From NCBI GenBank assembly GCA_000818945.1, contig KN805419.1:45064-109063 (forward strand): a stretch of DNA of 64,000 nucleotides. Reading direction: 5' to 3'. Shown piece by piece: positions 10,716-21,700 of this stretch (its first letter is position 1; every line of letters starts with the position of its first letter). Position numbers and translations under genes: made by a program. The notes under the pieces are model-generated. The model searched no databases and was not told the DNA's origin. It worked only from the letters and a program-made list of their open reading frames with translations. This DNA comes from Schizochytrium sp. CCTCC M209059 (taxonomy: Eukaryota > Sar > Bigyra > Thraustochytrida > Thraustochytriidae).

Positions 10716-11870
10716 TCACATCAGAGCGAGCCCAGCTATGATGGACATCACGAGGCCGACATCCAGAATACGCACGGCAGAAGAATACTCAAACGGATCA
10801 TAGGTTGGAGCGTGTGTTTCAGCTTGTGTTGGAGCTTTTGTTGGAGCTGGTGTTGGAGCTTGTGTTGGTGCCGAAGTGCTCAAAGGATCCATGACGTACT
10901 CTCCATCACTTCCCGCCCCAGCAACATACCTCACGATCCCGCTACCAACAACAGAATCGATCCAGCTGCTATAGACAGCAACGTTCGTGTAGACGCCAGG
11001 GTATCCACTGCGCGCGCAGCCATACCCGAATGAGACGACTCCGAGCTGAATGTCCACGAAGTTCTGCGTGAGGAAAAGAGGGCCACCAGAGTCGCCCTGG
11101 CAGCTATCCTTGCCCGGAGCCGCAGCACATACGTACTGATCGAGATTGTCTGTAAGTCCGTACGTATTGGCGCAGGTGTTTCGATTAGTAACATTTAGGT
11201 AAACACTTCGGCGCACAAAGTTCACTGAGTCGCCTTCGTAGGTCGCGCCGTATCCAATCGTCTGCACTAACGTTTCGTCGTAGAGCGAGGATTCAGCATC
11301 TGCAAGAGAGACGGGGGAGGGTAGCTCTGAAGGATCCGTAGGTCCCGTGGTTTTGATGATGGCAATGTCATTGTCCAAAAGATTGTTCGGCAAGACTTCG
11401 TACGACGGATGACGATTGAGCAAATCACTTGAGTTTGACTCAACGAACCAAGTTGCACCAGAGTCGTATAAGTCGCCATAATTGTCAGCAAGGAGGCCCA
11501 CCAAATAGCCACTGAAAGTCGATAGCTCACTCTCTCCCGGAAGGCAATGCGCTGCAGTAAGAAAGTAATGGGAGGTGGAGTTTGAAGAGCCAATGTACGA
11601 TCCTCCGCACAACGCTAATGAGCCATCAGAATAGACGAAAAGGACAGCGGCCATCCATGGATGTGATGCGGAATCGATGGGTTTGCCACCGACAATGCGA
11701 GGGCTCACCCCCTTAATAACGGTGGACTCGTTAAAATTATAGGTAAAGTCCAGCGTCACGTTCAGAGGTTCATGGCCAGGGAGAGCTGCGACTGAGCTGG
11801 ACATGAGTGCAGCAAAACTAGCCAGGAGCATCCAGAGAGCCAACATACTTGTACCTGGCTTCATCTTCAT
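10716..11870 (-). CDS. secreted or membrane-anchored trypsin-like serine protease (S1 family)
   Basis: 384 residues. A signal peptide covers about residues 1-29. A propeptide follows, ending at R58 before IVGG, the canonical trypsin activation site. The catalytic triad is complete: H108 in LTAAHC, D168 in DNDIAII, S261 in GDSGGP. Asp255, six residues before the Ser, predicts cleavage after Lys/Arg. Several N-x-S/T sites are present. After the protease domain comes a Thr/Ala/Pro-rich stalk (PTQAPTPAPTKAPT, about 331-357) and a hydrophobic C-terminal segment (about 370-384) ending the protein, which suggests a GPI anchor or tail anchor at the cell surface. A role in extracellular digestion of organic matter is inferred. 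Confidence 0.93.
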   Translation of the reverse strand: MKMKPGTSMLALWMLLASFAALMSSSVAALPGHEPLNVTLDFTYNFNESTVIKGVSPRIVGGKPIDSASHPWMAAVLFVYSDGSLALCGGSYIGSSNSTSHYFLTAAHCLPGESELSTFSGYLVGLLADNYGDLYDSGATWFVESNSSDLLNRHPSYEVLPNNLLDNDIAIIKTTGPTDPSELPSPVSLADAESSLYDETLVQTIGYGATYEGDSVNFVRRSVYLNVTNRNTCANTYGLTDNLDQYVCAAAPGKDSCQGDSGGPLFLTQNFVDIQLGVVSFGYGCARSGYPGVYTNVAVYSSWIDSVVGSGIVRYVAGAGSDGEYVMDPLSTSAPTQAPTPAPTKAPTQAETHAPTYDPFEYSSAVRILDVGLVMSIIAGLALM

Positions 11871-12173
11871 GTTCTTCTTCTCCTTTTCTTTCTTTACAGT
11901 TTTGGTTGCCTTCTGGGGGTTCTGGTTCTGCTTAGCTCCATCAGATCGGAAATTTTTTCTTCCCTCGCTCGAAATATTTCAATCTCGACCTCTGCATCTA
12001 CTCTGGCCAAGCCCATATTACTTTCAATCATTCTTTTGCGTTCCTGCACCGCGTGTTGGAAGATTTGGCGAAAACTTTTTATTAGTTTTTAGGTATAGCT
12101 GTCGTACAAATTGCGTTCCTGAACATTTTGTATACGACAAGGCAACGCGAGATGAGGGACAATAGGGCCTGCC

Positions 12174-12210
12174 GCTGCTGCTGCTGCTGCTGCTGCCGCT
12201 GCTGCCGCTG
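12174..12210. repeat. CTG/CCG trinucleotide repeat
   Basis: Interrupted CTG run with CCG variants in non-coding DNA upstream of the protease. Confidence 0.85.
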
Positions 12211-12867
12211 TCGCTCCACGGGCCGCCCGCCACCTCCTTCGGCCGCACGCGCGGCTTCCCTGCGCGGGCGAGGCCAGGTCAGTCCGGGCGTAACAGGCGA
12301 GACAATATGATCCACTGCGGGAGTGATCTGAGCGAGTGCACCGAGCGAGCAAGATCTGCTCCGCCAAGAGCCTATGCTTTTGCCTACCAGCTAAGCGGGC
12401 TGCCGTCCATTCATGCACGCGCAGAGTGCGCGAAGACGCGGGACGAAACCCTCGTGCCAACAGACAGATGATATAGTCTGCAGTGCAGGCCCAAGACCCT
12501 CGTTCCCTTCCCTCCTTCCCTCCTTCCCTCCTTTCCTTGTGCGTGCGAGCTCCTCCGCGCCGACCTTGCGTCCGGGACCGGGACCGCTTTCGAGGTTGGC
12601 TTTCTTGGCGCACACCTCTTCGCCGCAGCCGTGTTGCTTCTTGCTTCCTACACACGGGCTCGAAGCTCATTTTGGGCGTCCGTGTAAAGTCAACAGCATC
12701 GTCACCACCTAGGCCTGGGCGCATCCCCATCTTCGCCTTCGCCACCGCCACCATCGGTATCGTCGCCGCGGCGGCCGGCCCAGCGCGCGACGCGACGCGA
12801 CGACGTCCTCCTGGCCGTCGCTAGCGCAAGCTGGGCGCGCGCTCAGCTCGTCGCATCTCATCTCCGC

Positions 12868-12912
12868 TCACTCAACTCAGCTCTACTCAGCTCAACTCAA
12901 CTCAACTCAGCT
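12868..12912. repeat. CTCAA/CTCAG pentamer array
   Basis: Alternating ACTCA and GCTCA units, directly before the hairpin at 12919. Confidence 0.7.
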
Positions 12913-12918
12913 CCTCGA

Positions 12919-13013
12919 GCCTGCGACGCACAAGCGAGCGAGCCGGGTCGAGTTGCGCGCCGCTTGGTCGCGGAGGGCGCCCTCGAGGGCTCGCTCGCTC
13001 GTGCGTCGCAGGC
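12919..13013. repeat. 26-bp inverted repeat with 43-bp spacer
   Basis: Left arm 12919-12944, right arm 12988-13013, 25 of 26 positions complementary. The arms contain GCGAGCGAGC and TGCGTCGCAGGC motifs. It ends about 30 bp before dispersed repeat copy B, so it may mark an insertion hotspot or be part of a larger element. Confidence 0.85.
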
Positions 13014-13042
13014 AGGCAGGCGGGCGGGCCCGGGTGCGGAGC

Positions 13043-13365
13043 CACCCCAGACCCTTACATAGTTTTTTCATGGGTCTAAATACCGGTTACAGCTTAACTT
13101 CCTGTGAAACCGCCGGCAACGGCCTAAAAGCTAGGGTACACTACGCTGATCTTGAATGAAGGATTGGACAAGCGCATCGCGTGTATCTGCAAACCTTGCC
13201 ATGAGGAGCAATAAGATAAGAACCCCAAAATTTCCCTCCCAAACTTCAATTTGCGTTCTCGACGACCATCCTAAATGCGTTGGTGACCATTATCCGTACA
13301 GGCTCGCCATTGACCGAACCAAACCACAGACCACAGATCAAACCATTGATGGATAAAACGGTTTA
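13043..13365. repeat. dispersed repeat, copy B
   Basis: Second copy of the element at 9881-10203, same strand. It starts CACCCCAGACCC, so the stem of its first hairpin is one base shorter than in copy A. Unlike copy A it continues into a diverged second unit. Confidence 0.85.
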
Positions 13366-13640
13366 CTTGAGGCGCGAGACGGGCATGCATTCTGCAGCCG
13401 GACTTTTTCGCAGTGGAACCGGTACCTTATGCTAATCGATTGGTAACCCAATTTTCCCCTTTAGGGGTACTAGAGCTTTCCTTACTGATTGACGTTCCCG
13501 ACAACTACGCTAGACGCGCTGGTGACTGCTGTCCGGACAGGCTCGTCTTTGCCCGAATCAGATGACCACTGACAAAACCACGGATGGTCAAAACGGTCTT
13601 CGTGAGACGCGAGATAGGCGCGCAGTTTCTGGTCCTTTCA
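13366..13640. repeat. diverged tandem unit downstream of copy B
   Basis: The stretch 13490-13620 (GACGTTCCCGACAACTACGC ... GGTGACTGCTGTCCGGACAG ... ACCACGGATGG) matches the end of copy B (GCGTTCTCGACGACCATCC ... GGTGACCATTATCCGTACAG ... ACCATTGATGG) at lower identity. GTTTACTTGAGGCGCGAGACGG after copy B pairs with GTCTTCGTGAGACGCGAGAT after the second unit. So an older tandem array lies under the recent copy. Confidence 0.65.
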
Positions 13641-14295
13641 TGGCCAATTGTTTCCTCTCTTTCACCCTTTCGGAATACAAGCTCTTTACGTATACTTTAC
13701 CTAGTCTTCACCTCGCCATAGGCCTTGCTAGAACGCCGCGGTGAGGGATGTGTTTTTTAATTGTCCCTCACGAAGTTAAGTCATGCTCAAGTCGGAAACG
13801 AAGCGTTGACAACGACAAAGAATTGGAAAGGTTTTTGCGCTAGAGGGAATGGACGCAGTGAAATAAGGCTGACACTCGTACTCACCAGCTTGCTTCGATT
13901 GCGTGGTTCTTGCCGAAAGCCTGCTGACCACGACAACAACGTCTGTCTCGCACAAGGTTCCATTGCGCGTACACGCATACTACAATCCTAAAGTTTGGGT
14001 CGGAGTCACAAATACTGCTTCATAGTTTCAAGCGGAAAAGAAGTAAAAACCCACCTAGAGCTACTTGAGCTAGAGTATGCATCAAAAGAGAAACAAGTCG
14101 GTCGCCATTGGGAACACATAGACCGATATGTTCAAGCACAATTTCCAGGGCCCTACTTTGCCTGACCTGTGTGCCACACGCGGGTTCAGAACGTAGAAGA
14201 ACGAACCACGACACTTGTGCAATCTCTGATCAAAGCATATGCTTGCTAGCCTTTATTTTCAAAACATCTTCGGTAACGATGATTGTGGACTCCGC
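13641..14295. other. intergenic, 3' of the F-box/WD40 gene
   Basis: About 650 bp, less GC-rich than its surroundings. No supported gene or structured repeat. Confidence 0.4.
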
Positions 14296-15858
14296 TCACT
14301 TGTACACACCAATGCGTCCTGCGCGACAGCCAAAGACGACGAGATCTTGGGGAGAAACTGGGTCAACGTGAATGACTTCGACGGCGCAAATGCAATTCGG
14401 GTTTTCCCAAGTGGCGAGACATGCGCCTGTCCGAATGTCGACCATATGAATGACATTGTCCGTGGAAACAGACACGACAAGGGTGTCGTTGACGACTCGC
14501 ACAAATTGTACTCCACGCTTGTGCTGATACTTGGCGATGATACGGCCAGAAAGGTCAAAGAGAATCCAGCTTCGATCCCATGAAGAGGAAAGGACGTGGC
14601 CATCCCGCGTACAAGATACTGAAACAACAACGCCTCGATGCCCGCGGCAAACGCCTACTTCCAGACCGTGGCGTACGTCCCAAAGACGTACGGACGTGTC
14701 GCGCGAGCCAGAGACAAGGATTTCATGACGCGAGTCTGGGAGACGCATGGTCGCAAGCGTCTGGACAGGTCCAGCGTGCCCACGAAGAACACCCCGTCCT
14801 CGCATCTGGCCAGGGCCAACACGACATCGCCACATACGAATGGTACAGTCCGTGGAGGCGCTTGCCATATCGGCACCATTCCTGCCTTGACGCAGGGCGC
14901 AGAGAGCAGTCACAGGTCCTTGGTGACCTTTGCAAGAACCAACACGTTCACCCGTGCTTGCATCCCAAAGACGCACAATGCCATCCGACCAGCCCGTGGC
15001 CAAAACAAGGCTGTTTGCGTGTCTATCGACCCGCGCCATGCACGTGACGCGTGCTGAACCGGAGATCTCGGGATGGTCATCTGTGAGAACCACGACGCGC
15101 TCCTCGCCAGGCAAAAGGTCCCCTGTTCTGACGAGTGCCAGGGAAGATTTCCATGCGCAGGCAACGCGCCAAGGTGAAAGCGCAAGGATCTTGACAAGGG
15201 GTTCGCCAGCCGGGGCAACTGGTTCCCGTAGAATGAGTCTGCCTGAGTCCAGGTCATTTAATTGCAGAACGCCTTCTCTTGACCCACTTGCAATGACGCT
15301 TGCAGATGCGCTCATGCATGTCATCTCGCCATGCTCAAAGTACGCTTTGGGATCAAGCATTTCGCTCCATTGGGCGTGTAGCCCAGGATGGCGGCGCCGA
15401 GCCACGTCAAGGCGCTGAACAAAGTCGTCTCTTTCGCCGAGAGTCGGCACGAGCTGTACGTACAAGTGCTCTTCCAAAAATGGTAGTGAGCTCTCTCCCC
15501 GATGCCCAATTCGCTGAAATGCTTTCGCTAAGCCAGGTCTGCGAATTGCGGACTTATCGATGAGATCTCCAAGCGTTTGCAGCTGGCCGGCTTCGGCAAT
15601 CGCTCGGACCCACTCGACTTGCGCAGCGAGAAGCGCGACTGCTTCTGCAAGCGCGAGACGATGCATCGTGCCGTCGCATGGGGTTTTCTTCTCATGGTCC
15701 GCGATCGAGTCCCCCACGAGATCGACCGCTGCAAACGCATGTGCTAGGTCCTCGGGCGTCAAAAACTCTGCTATGCAGGCCACGAGCGCCGGGTCGCCGA
15801 GGCGCAGGTACGCGCCAAGACGCGACTCTCGAGGTTCTTGCATTTGTTGCTCTTGCAT
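14296..15858 (-). CDS. F-box-like WD40-repeat protein
   Basis: 520 residues from the ATG at 15858. An F-box-like helix set lies near the N-terminus (DPALVACIAEFLTPEDLAHAFAAVD, about residues 18-50). The C-terminal 330 residues carry WD40 repeats, clearest as LATGWSDGIVRLWDASTGERVGSCKGHQGPVTAL, MASASTDCTIRMWR, LRGHAGPVQTL and LVSGSRDTSVRLWDVRHG. F-box/WD40 proteins act as substrate receptors in SCF ubiquitin ligases, with the propeller binding the target; that role is inferred. The frame stays open a further 151 codons upstream to 16311, but this stretch is Arg/Ser-rich and crosses a GAGCA repeat, so it is treated as leader. Divergent from the F-box gene at 17370. Confidence 0.82.
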   Translation of the reverse strand: MQEQQMQEPRESRLGAYLRLGDPALVACIAEFLTPEDLAHAFAAVDLVGDSIADHEKKTPCDGTMHRLALAEAVALLAAQVEWVRAIAEAGQLQTLGDLIDKSAIRRPGLAKAFQRIGHRGESSLPFLEEHLYVQLVPTLGERDDFVQRLDVARRRHPGLHAQWSEMLDPKAYFEHGEMTCMSASASVIASGSREGVLQLNDLDSGRLILREPVAPAGEPLVKILALSPWRVACAWKSSLALVRTGDLLPGEERVVVLTDDHPEISGSARVTCMARVDRHANSLVLATGWSDGIVRLWDASTGERVGSCKGHQGPVTALCALRQGRNGADMASASTDCTIRMWRCRVGPGQMRGRGVLRGHAGPVQTLATMRLPDSRHEILVSGSRDTSVRLWDVRHGLEVGVCRGHRGVVVSVSCTRDGHVLSSSWDRSWILFDLSGRIIAKYQHKRGVQFVRVVNDTLVVSVSTDNVIHMVDIRTGACLATWENPNCICAVEVIHVDPVSPQDLVVFGCRAGRIGVYK

Positions 15859-16124
15859 CGTGTTTTCGCGAGCAAGCCGCTTTGGTCTCGGTCTCGGTCT
15901 CGCCGCCTCGCCGCTCTTCTCCTTGGCCTTGCGACGAGGACGCGTGCGGGACAAGCCGAGCGCTCGCTCGCTCGCTCGTGCAAACCTCACACGTGAGTCC
16001 ACCGGCTGGCGGTCGGTCCTCCGTCTCGATACTCGAACAGAAGAGAAGGACACCCGGATGCGTTTGCGAGCAGCCTTTCGCCGCGGTCCTTCGCTGTGTC
16101 CTGCCTCGCCCATCCGATGCAGGT

Positions 16125-16168
16125 CTGCTCCGCTCTGCTCCGCTCTGCTCCGCTCTGCTCTGCTCTGC
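16125..16168. repeat. GCTCT/GCTCC pentamer array
   Basis: Tandem CTCTG and CTCCG pentamers. Near-identical arrays occur at about 45896-45930 and, inverted, at about 60302-60337. Confidence 0.8.
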
Positions 16169-16640
16169 TTCGTGTCACTCTGTCGCGCCGCTCGTCCAAA
16201 GAGTTTTCCCTCACACGTGTACGTACGTACGAGCTCCGAGCAGAAAGAGGGCCAAACCGCACCGGGTGTGACGGTGCGCGAAACTTGTGCGCTAGAGTTT
16301 TCGATAGCCAATCCCTACGCCCGGGCAACCGCCCTCGGGGCGGACCCCGCGCCAACCAACCAACACAAGCCGCCAAGCCCTGCTCCGGACGCGAGCGGGC
16401 GCTCTGTTGTCCTCGCTGGCGGCAGCCGCCTGCCCCTCGCCCTCCTGCCGAACCCCCCCCCGGCGTCTGTCCTGCTGCAGCGCCGCGCGCCCGCCGTGCC
16501 ACGCCGCACGCGCGCGCGGAAGTGTAAGCTCGTGTCGTGTCTTGGGACGCGGAGGGACGGAATTCCGGGGGGAGGGACCTGGGGCAGCCCGGAGCTCCGG
16601 GGGGGGGAGGACGAGACTTCTTCCCTTCTTCCCTTCTTCC

Positions 16641-17191
<551 letters not shown>

Positions 17192-17369
17192 GATCTTTCT
17201 TTCTTTCTTGGACAGCGCAGCAGACCTCGTCGCCCGGCGCGCGGCAGCGGGCGAGACCGCGCGGGCGAGACCGCGCGGGCGAGGCCGCGCGGGTGAGGCG
17301 GGGCGAGCGGGAGCGGCGAGGGCGGAGGCCCCGGAGAGCGCCAGGCAGGCGGCCGGGGAGGCAGCCGCC

Positions 17370-18134
17370 ATGGTGGACAGGCTGCCCGCCGGCGTGCTGG
17401 CCGAGAGGGTCTTCCTGCTGCTCTCCGCGGAGGACCTGTGCGCCTGCGAGGCGGTGCGTCGCGACTGGCACAAGGTCCTCCAGGACGCGGAGCTCGGCGC
17501 GGCCGCTTGGCGCGCAGCGTGCTCTGCGAAATGGCGCGGGAAAGCGAACATGCCGTTCTCCTACAAGGGCGCGCGCGAAACCCCCTTTCACAAAATCAAG
17601 CTCTCGCCGGCCGCCGTCTCCCGCCTGAGCGTCAGGGAGCTGCGCGAGCTGCTCACGCTGCGCGGAGTGGACTCGCGAAGCTTCATTGAAAAGTCAGAGT
17701 TCCTGCGCGAGTTTGTGCGTTCGACGCCAGTCCAGGTCATGGGCTGCAGCGTCGAGTTTGAGAACAAGTGGAAGGCTAGCTATGCCTACGCCTTGCTCGA
17801 CGCAAAACGTGCAAATATCACCAAGGACGAGCTCATCGCTGCCGAGTGGACTTTTTTCATGAAGCGGCGATCGTCCTTCCGGGCTCAGTTTAAATTTCTG
17901 CCCAACGGCGGCGTGCGTAGCTCCATGCCGGGCGGACTTCAGCCGGATTCGCGCTGGGTCATGCGCAACTTTGACCCGGTTAGCGTTCAGGTGGACCACT
18001 ATCCACCACTCTGTGTGTCACGTCGCGAAGATGATTGGGGCTTCAGGCTCGAGAATGAGTACGTCGTTTTCTATTCGACTATTTATGGCGTTGACGAGGC
18101 TGCTATTTTCGCGCGCGAGTTTCCGTCTGCTTGA
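17370..18134 (+). CDS. F-box protein with SAP/MANF-like helical segment
   Basis: 254 residues from GCCGCCATGG at 17370, a good start context. Residues about 3-45 form an F-box (LPAGVLAERVFLLLSAEDLCACEAVRRDWHKVL). Residues about 86-118 (LSVRELRELLTLRGVDSRSFIEKSEFLREFV) resemble the SAP-like C-terminal helix-extended-helix of MANF/ARMET-type proteins. The rest has W-F and FLPNGGVRSSMPGG-type strands ending before YVVFYSTIYGV, a beta-rich module I do not recognise. Likely an SCF substrate adaptor; the target is unknown. The frame runs upstream through the TTTC array, which is not coding. Confidence 0.8.
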   Translation: MVDRLPAGVLAERVFLLLSAEDLCACEAVRRDWHKVLQDAELGAAAWRAACSAKWRGKANMPFSYKGARETPFHKIKLSPAAVSRLSVRELRELLTLRGVDSRSFIEKSEFLREFVRSTPVQVMGCSVEFENKWKASYAYALLDAKRANITKDELIAAEWTFFMKRRSSFRAQFKFLPNGGVRSSMPGGLQPDSRWVMRNFDPVSVQVDHYPPLCVSRREDDWGFRLENEYVVFYSTIYGVDEAAIFAREFPSA

Positions 18135-18742
18135 AGAAGTCCTCGAAACCTTTGTTGCTTACTAATACTATGTAAACCTGCCACAAAAAAGAAAAGAAAA
18201 AAGTAGAAATCCCCTGTTCCTGTGACAAGGCTCATTTCTGTCCGAGGCGGAAACGCTGTCAACGCGCGCGAGAGCGAGGAGCTTTTCGCGCGAAAAAGAG
18301 AGTTTGCAGAAAGGCGATGTTCGCCCCCCTTGCAATCTATACTTGTCCCCGGACATGCACGCTTGTGACAGCATCTCACCTCACTCATCAGTGAACCTAT
18401 TTTGTCGGTCCATATCCCAACGTGTGCTCTGCCAATAAGTTACTTGATGTGGTCGCCAGCCGGCGTGCAGTGAGATGACACGACAAGCAGACGCATACAT
18501 GCGCACCTCCTGCATCAGTCAGTCAGTCAGTCAGTCACCTTCGCTGTTCTTGCTTGTTGTTGATGATGATGCTGATGATGCTTGGATGATGCGATGCACT
18601 GCAAAACAAATGACAGTGTATACAGAGCCACGTGAGGAGGAGGAGGAGGAGGAGGTAACGGGCCAGCGTGGCGCCGTGGCGGGCGGCAGAGACCCGAGGA
18701 GCGCAGCGCAGTGAGCACGAGCGCTTCCACGCACTCGGCACG
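18135..18742. other. intergenic and leader of the ABC1 fusion gene
   Basis: Contains (CAGT)n at about 18515-18537, a GATGATGCT run at about 18561-18590 and (GAGGAG)n at 18634-18654 just upstream of the coding region. No gene. Confidence 0.5.
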
Positions 18743-21700
18743 ATGGACCTTTTCGCCCAAGATCTTTTGGGCGGAGACCCCGAGGAGATGGACAAGATCC
18801 GCAGTGCTGTCGCGGAGGAGACGCTGAGCAGCGCAGAGGCACTGCATAGGGCCGCGCGCGCCCTCGAGAAACTCGTGGAAGACCGCCCAGACGTCGCAAA
18901 GGACATCATGTGCGGCGTCGTTGTGCTTGCTCTCGTCAAAGAGACGCCTTCGAAGCTTCTCGTCGACCTCAAAGCGGGCAGCCCAGGTCCTGGCGGGACT
19001 ATGCGACCGAGCGCAAAGGCCAACGAGGAATGCTCCGGCGATGGGCCCAAGGCCGATATCCGGGTCATCTTTGAGGCAGAGGAACAGTTCCGGGGGGTCA
19101 TGTCACGGCGCCTCGAGTTCGCCAAGCTCATGCAGCTAGGACAAATCAAGATCGAAGGAGCCCTCCGCGCCAAAATGAAACTTATGGGCCTCGCAGACGT
19201 TGGCAAACGCCTCGAACGCGAAGCGCAGGCTCGTCAGAACGAGGCTGCGATGGCCTCGATTTCTTGGGAAAATGAACCTTTGCGCGGCAACTATCGTGGA
19301 AATCTGGAAAAGAAGAGCGAATGGCTGAAAAACTGGAACCAGCGCTACTTCACGCTAGAATGGGATCCGTTTAATCGACCGACGCTATCCTATGCCCCGC
19401 GACAAGGCGACCCGCCTCGTAGTGTTGTAGAATTGCACTCCTCGTGCAGCGTCGAGGCTCGCGTAACGTCGCGTCGCGACAAACTTGGCCAAGCCGCCTT
19501 TGCCCTCATTGATCGACGCTCTGGAGAAGATATTCTCGTGCTCTGCGCGCCCTCTGACAAAGCTAGGGCCATCTGGCTACGTAACATTAAGGCAGCTATC
19601 ACCGCGCGGGCTCGGGCAAGGACGCAAGCTGCTACAACGGCTTCGATCGCCGGCGACTCCCTGCCCCCTACACCGCGCCGTCTCGAGACCTCCTCACTTG
19701 GGGGCTCCTTCCGCGAGCCTCGAACGGCAAAAGCAGCAACCCACGGCCTCGGCGGATCCGAGGCAACAACGATTACTGACCACCGTCTCGACACGAACTC
19801 TAGCCTTTCTCCCAAGCTTGAGGCTGAACTCGCAGCGCAGCTTGTCGCAGCGGGTGTAGAGTCCCACAGCACATTCCTTCTTCGCAAAATTGGATGGCGT
19901 CTCGTCCCTCTTCTCGTTGGCGCTGGCATTGCGCTTAACGCGCTTGCGACCATGGAAGAAGGAAATAGATATGATCCAGCTGGCCCTTTGCCTACATCGG
20001 CTGTGGCTTGCACGAGCACGCACTTTTTGCAGTCTACGTTTACTTCTGCATTATCATGGGTCTCGTCGCTCCCGGCTTGGCAGACCTTGAGCAACTGGTC
20101 TCAAGGTTTTGATTCGGGGTCTCTTCTTCCTCCATGGGTGTGGTCAACCATGAGCTTCCCTTTCCGTCGCTGGCCAAGGGCCGCGCTTGTGCTCGCATCA
20201 GGATTTGCAGCACGTTTTGTGTGCACGTCTCCTGTCTTCACACTCGCACGACGTCGCTTTACTGTGCTTTCATTGGCTGCAAGGCTCATTGTGGACCTGA
20301 AAATTACAGAGCTCAAGACGCGCGACATGCCACCCGTACACGCGGACGCGACGTGGCGTGTCAAACATCGAGCGGTTGCCGAACAAGTCTACGCGGGCGC
20401 TCTCAGTCTTGGTGGTCTCTGGGTCAAGCTTGCGCAGCACATGGGCGCGCGGGCGGACGCCATGCCTGAAGGTATTGTCAACGTCCTTTCCCGTCTACAA
20501 GACGCGGTCCCGCCCACGCCTTTTGCAAAGCTGAAACCCCATCTTGAGCGCGAGCTCGGGCAGCGCATCGAGGACGTCTTTGAAGACTTTCAAGAGACCC
20601 CCATTGCCGCAGCGAGTATTGGCCAGGTGCACACGGGTCGACTTCGCTCTAATGGCGCCCATGTCGTGATCAAGGTGCAGCACCCAGGCGTAGATCGCCT
20701 CTTGCGGCAAGATGTGCAAAACATGGGGCTCATTGCAACCTGGATTAGTGTCGTCGACTCCAAGTTTTCGGGCCTTGTGCGCGAGGTCGTGGACCACTGG
20801 CGGAAAAATGTGCTTAACGAACTCGACTTTCTCAACGAAACCGAAAACATGCGCTGCGTCGGCGCCAACCTGGCGTCCTGCGATGATGCGTACGCCTCCG
20901 TGCCGACTGCAATCGACGAACTTTGCACACGTCGAGTCATCACGATGCGCTTTGTGCGTGGTTGCAAAGTGACGGACTTTGAAGGTCTCGCAGAAATTGG
21001 CGTGATTGGTTTGAGCGCGCGCACGGCGCTTGCAGACGACCTCTGCAACGCCTTTGCACACCAGATCTTTATTGGAGGCCTTGCGAACGCTGATCCTCAT
21101 CCAGGAAATATACTGGTGGCCAAACGGGAAGATGTTGCCAACGGAGAGATTATGAGACTACCAGCATGTGCGCCTTCGCAAGACACTAAAAGGGCCGTTC
21201 CCGTTATCCTCGACTTTGGACTTGCTTTGCATATTCCAGACAATGTTCGCCTTGGCCTCGCGCGGCTCGTGCTGGCTGCCTCACAGCTTGACGCGGGGGG
21301 CATCTTTGAGGGTAGTGACCGTCTGGGTATTAGACTTACGCGTGAAAACCTGCTCAACGACTTTGGCGATGTGCAGCATTTGCTACGCGATACTGCGCCG
21401 CCCGAGGAGTCGCGACGAGAGACGGTGGAGCGGATTGAGATTGGCAAGCGAAAGTGGGAGGAGCAAAATTTTGAGATCCCCATTGAATCCTTTCCACCCG
21501 AGCTTGTTCTCATGGTGCGCTCGCTCAATCTTCTTCGGGCACTTTGCTCATCGCTTGAAGTGCGGCAACCCTTTGTTCGAACGCTTGCATCTTGGGCTCG
21601 TCGCGCTCTGCTCGAGCGGTATCCTGCCCCGGAGCGACCACTCTTGGCGACGGGACTCAAGCACATGGTGGGTAAGGGCCATCTCGCCACTCTTATTCAA

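Larger units (their letters stand above)
11871..12918. other. protease upstream region with low-complexity DNA
   Basis: About 1 kb without a supported gene. Holds a CTG-type repeat (12174-12210), a (TCCCTCCT)-like pyrimidine run near 12505-12535, a CCTAGGCCTGG site at 12708-12718, and CTCAA/CTCAG pentamers at about 12868-12912. A 221-codon minus-strand frame crosses the CTG repeat but its composition (Arg/Ala/Ser-rich) looks like GC-rich shadow. Confidence 0.5.

Noticed and set aside
12089..12754. 221-codon minus-strand frame
   Set aside because: Poly-Ala comes from the CTG repeat, and the rest is basic low-complexity without recognisable structure.
9994..13356. Matching 66-70 residue frames in repeat copies A and B, as a duplicated small gene
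   Set aside because: The few differences between the copies are almost all amino-acid-changing (F/S, Y/F, L/S, P/L, A/P), which argues against selection on a protein.
14296..16311. 671-residue version of the F-box/WD40 protein
   Set aside because: The extra 151 N-terminal residues are Arg/Ser-rich and pass through a pentamer repeat. The ATG at 15858 gives a compact F-box-first protein.
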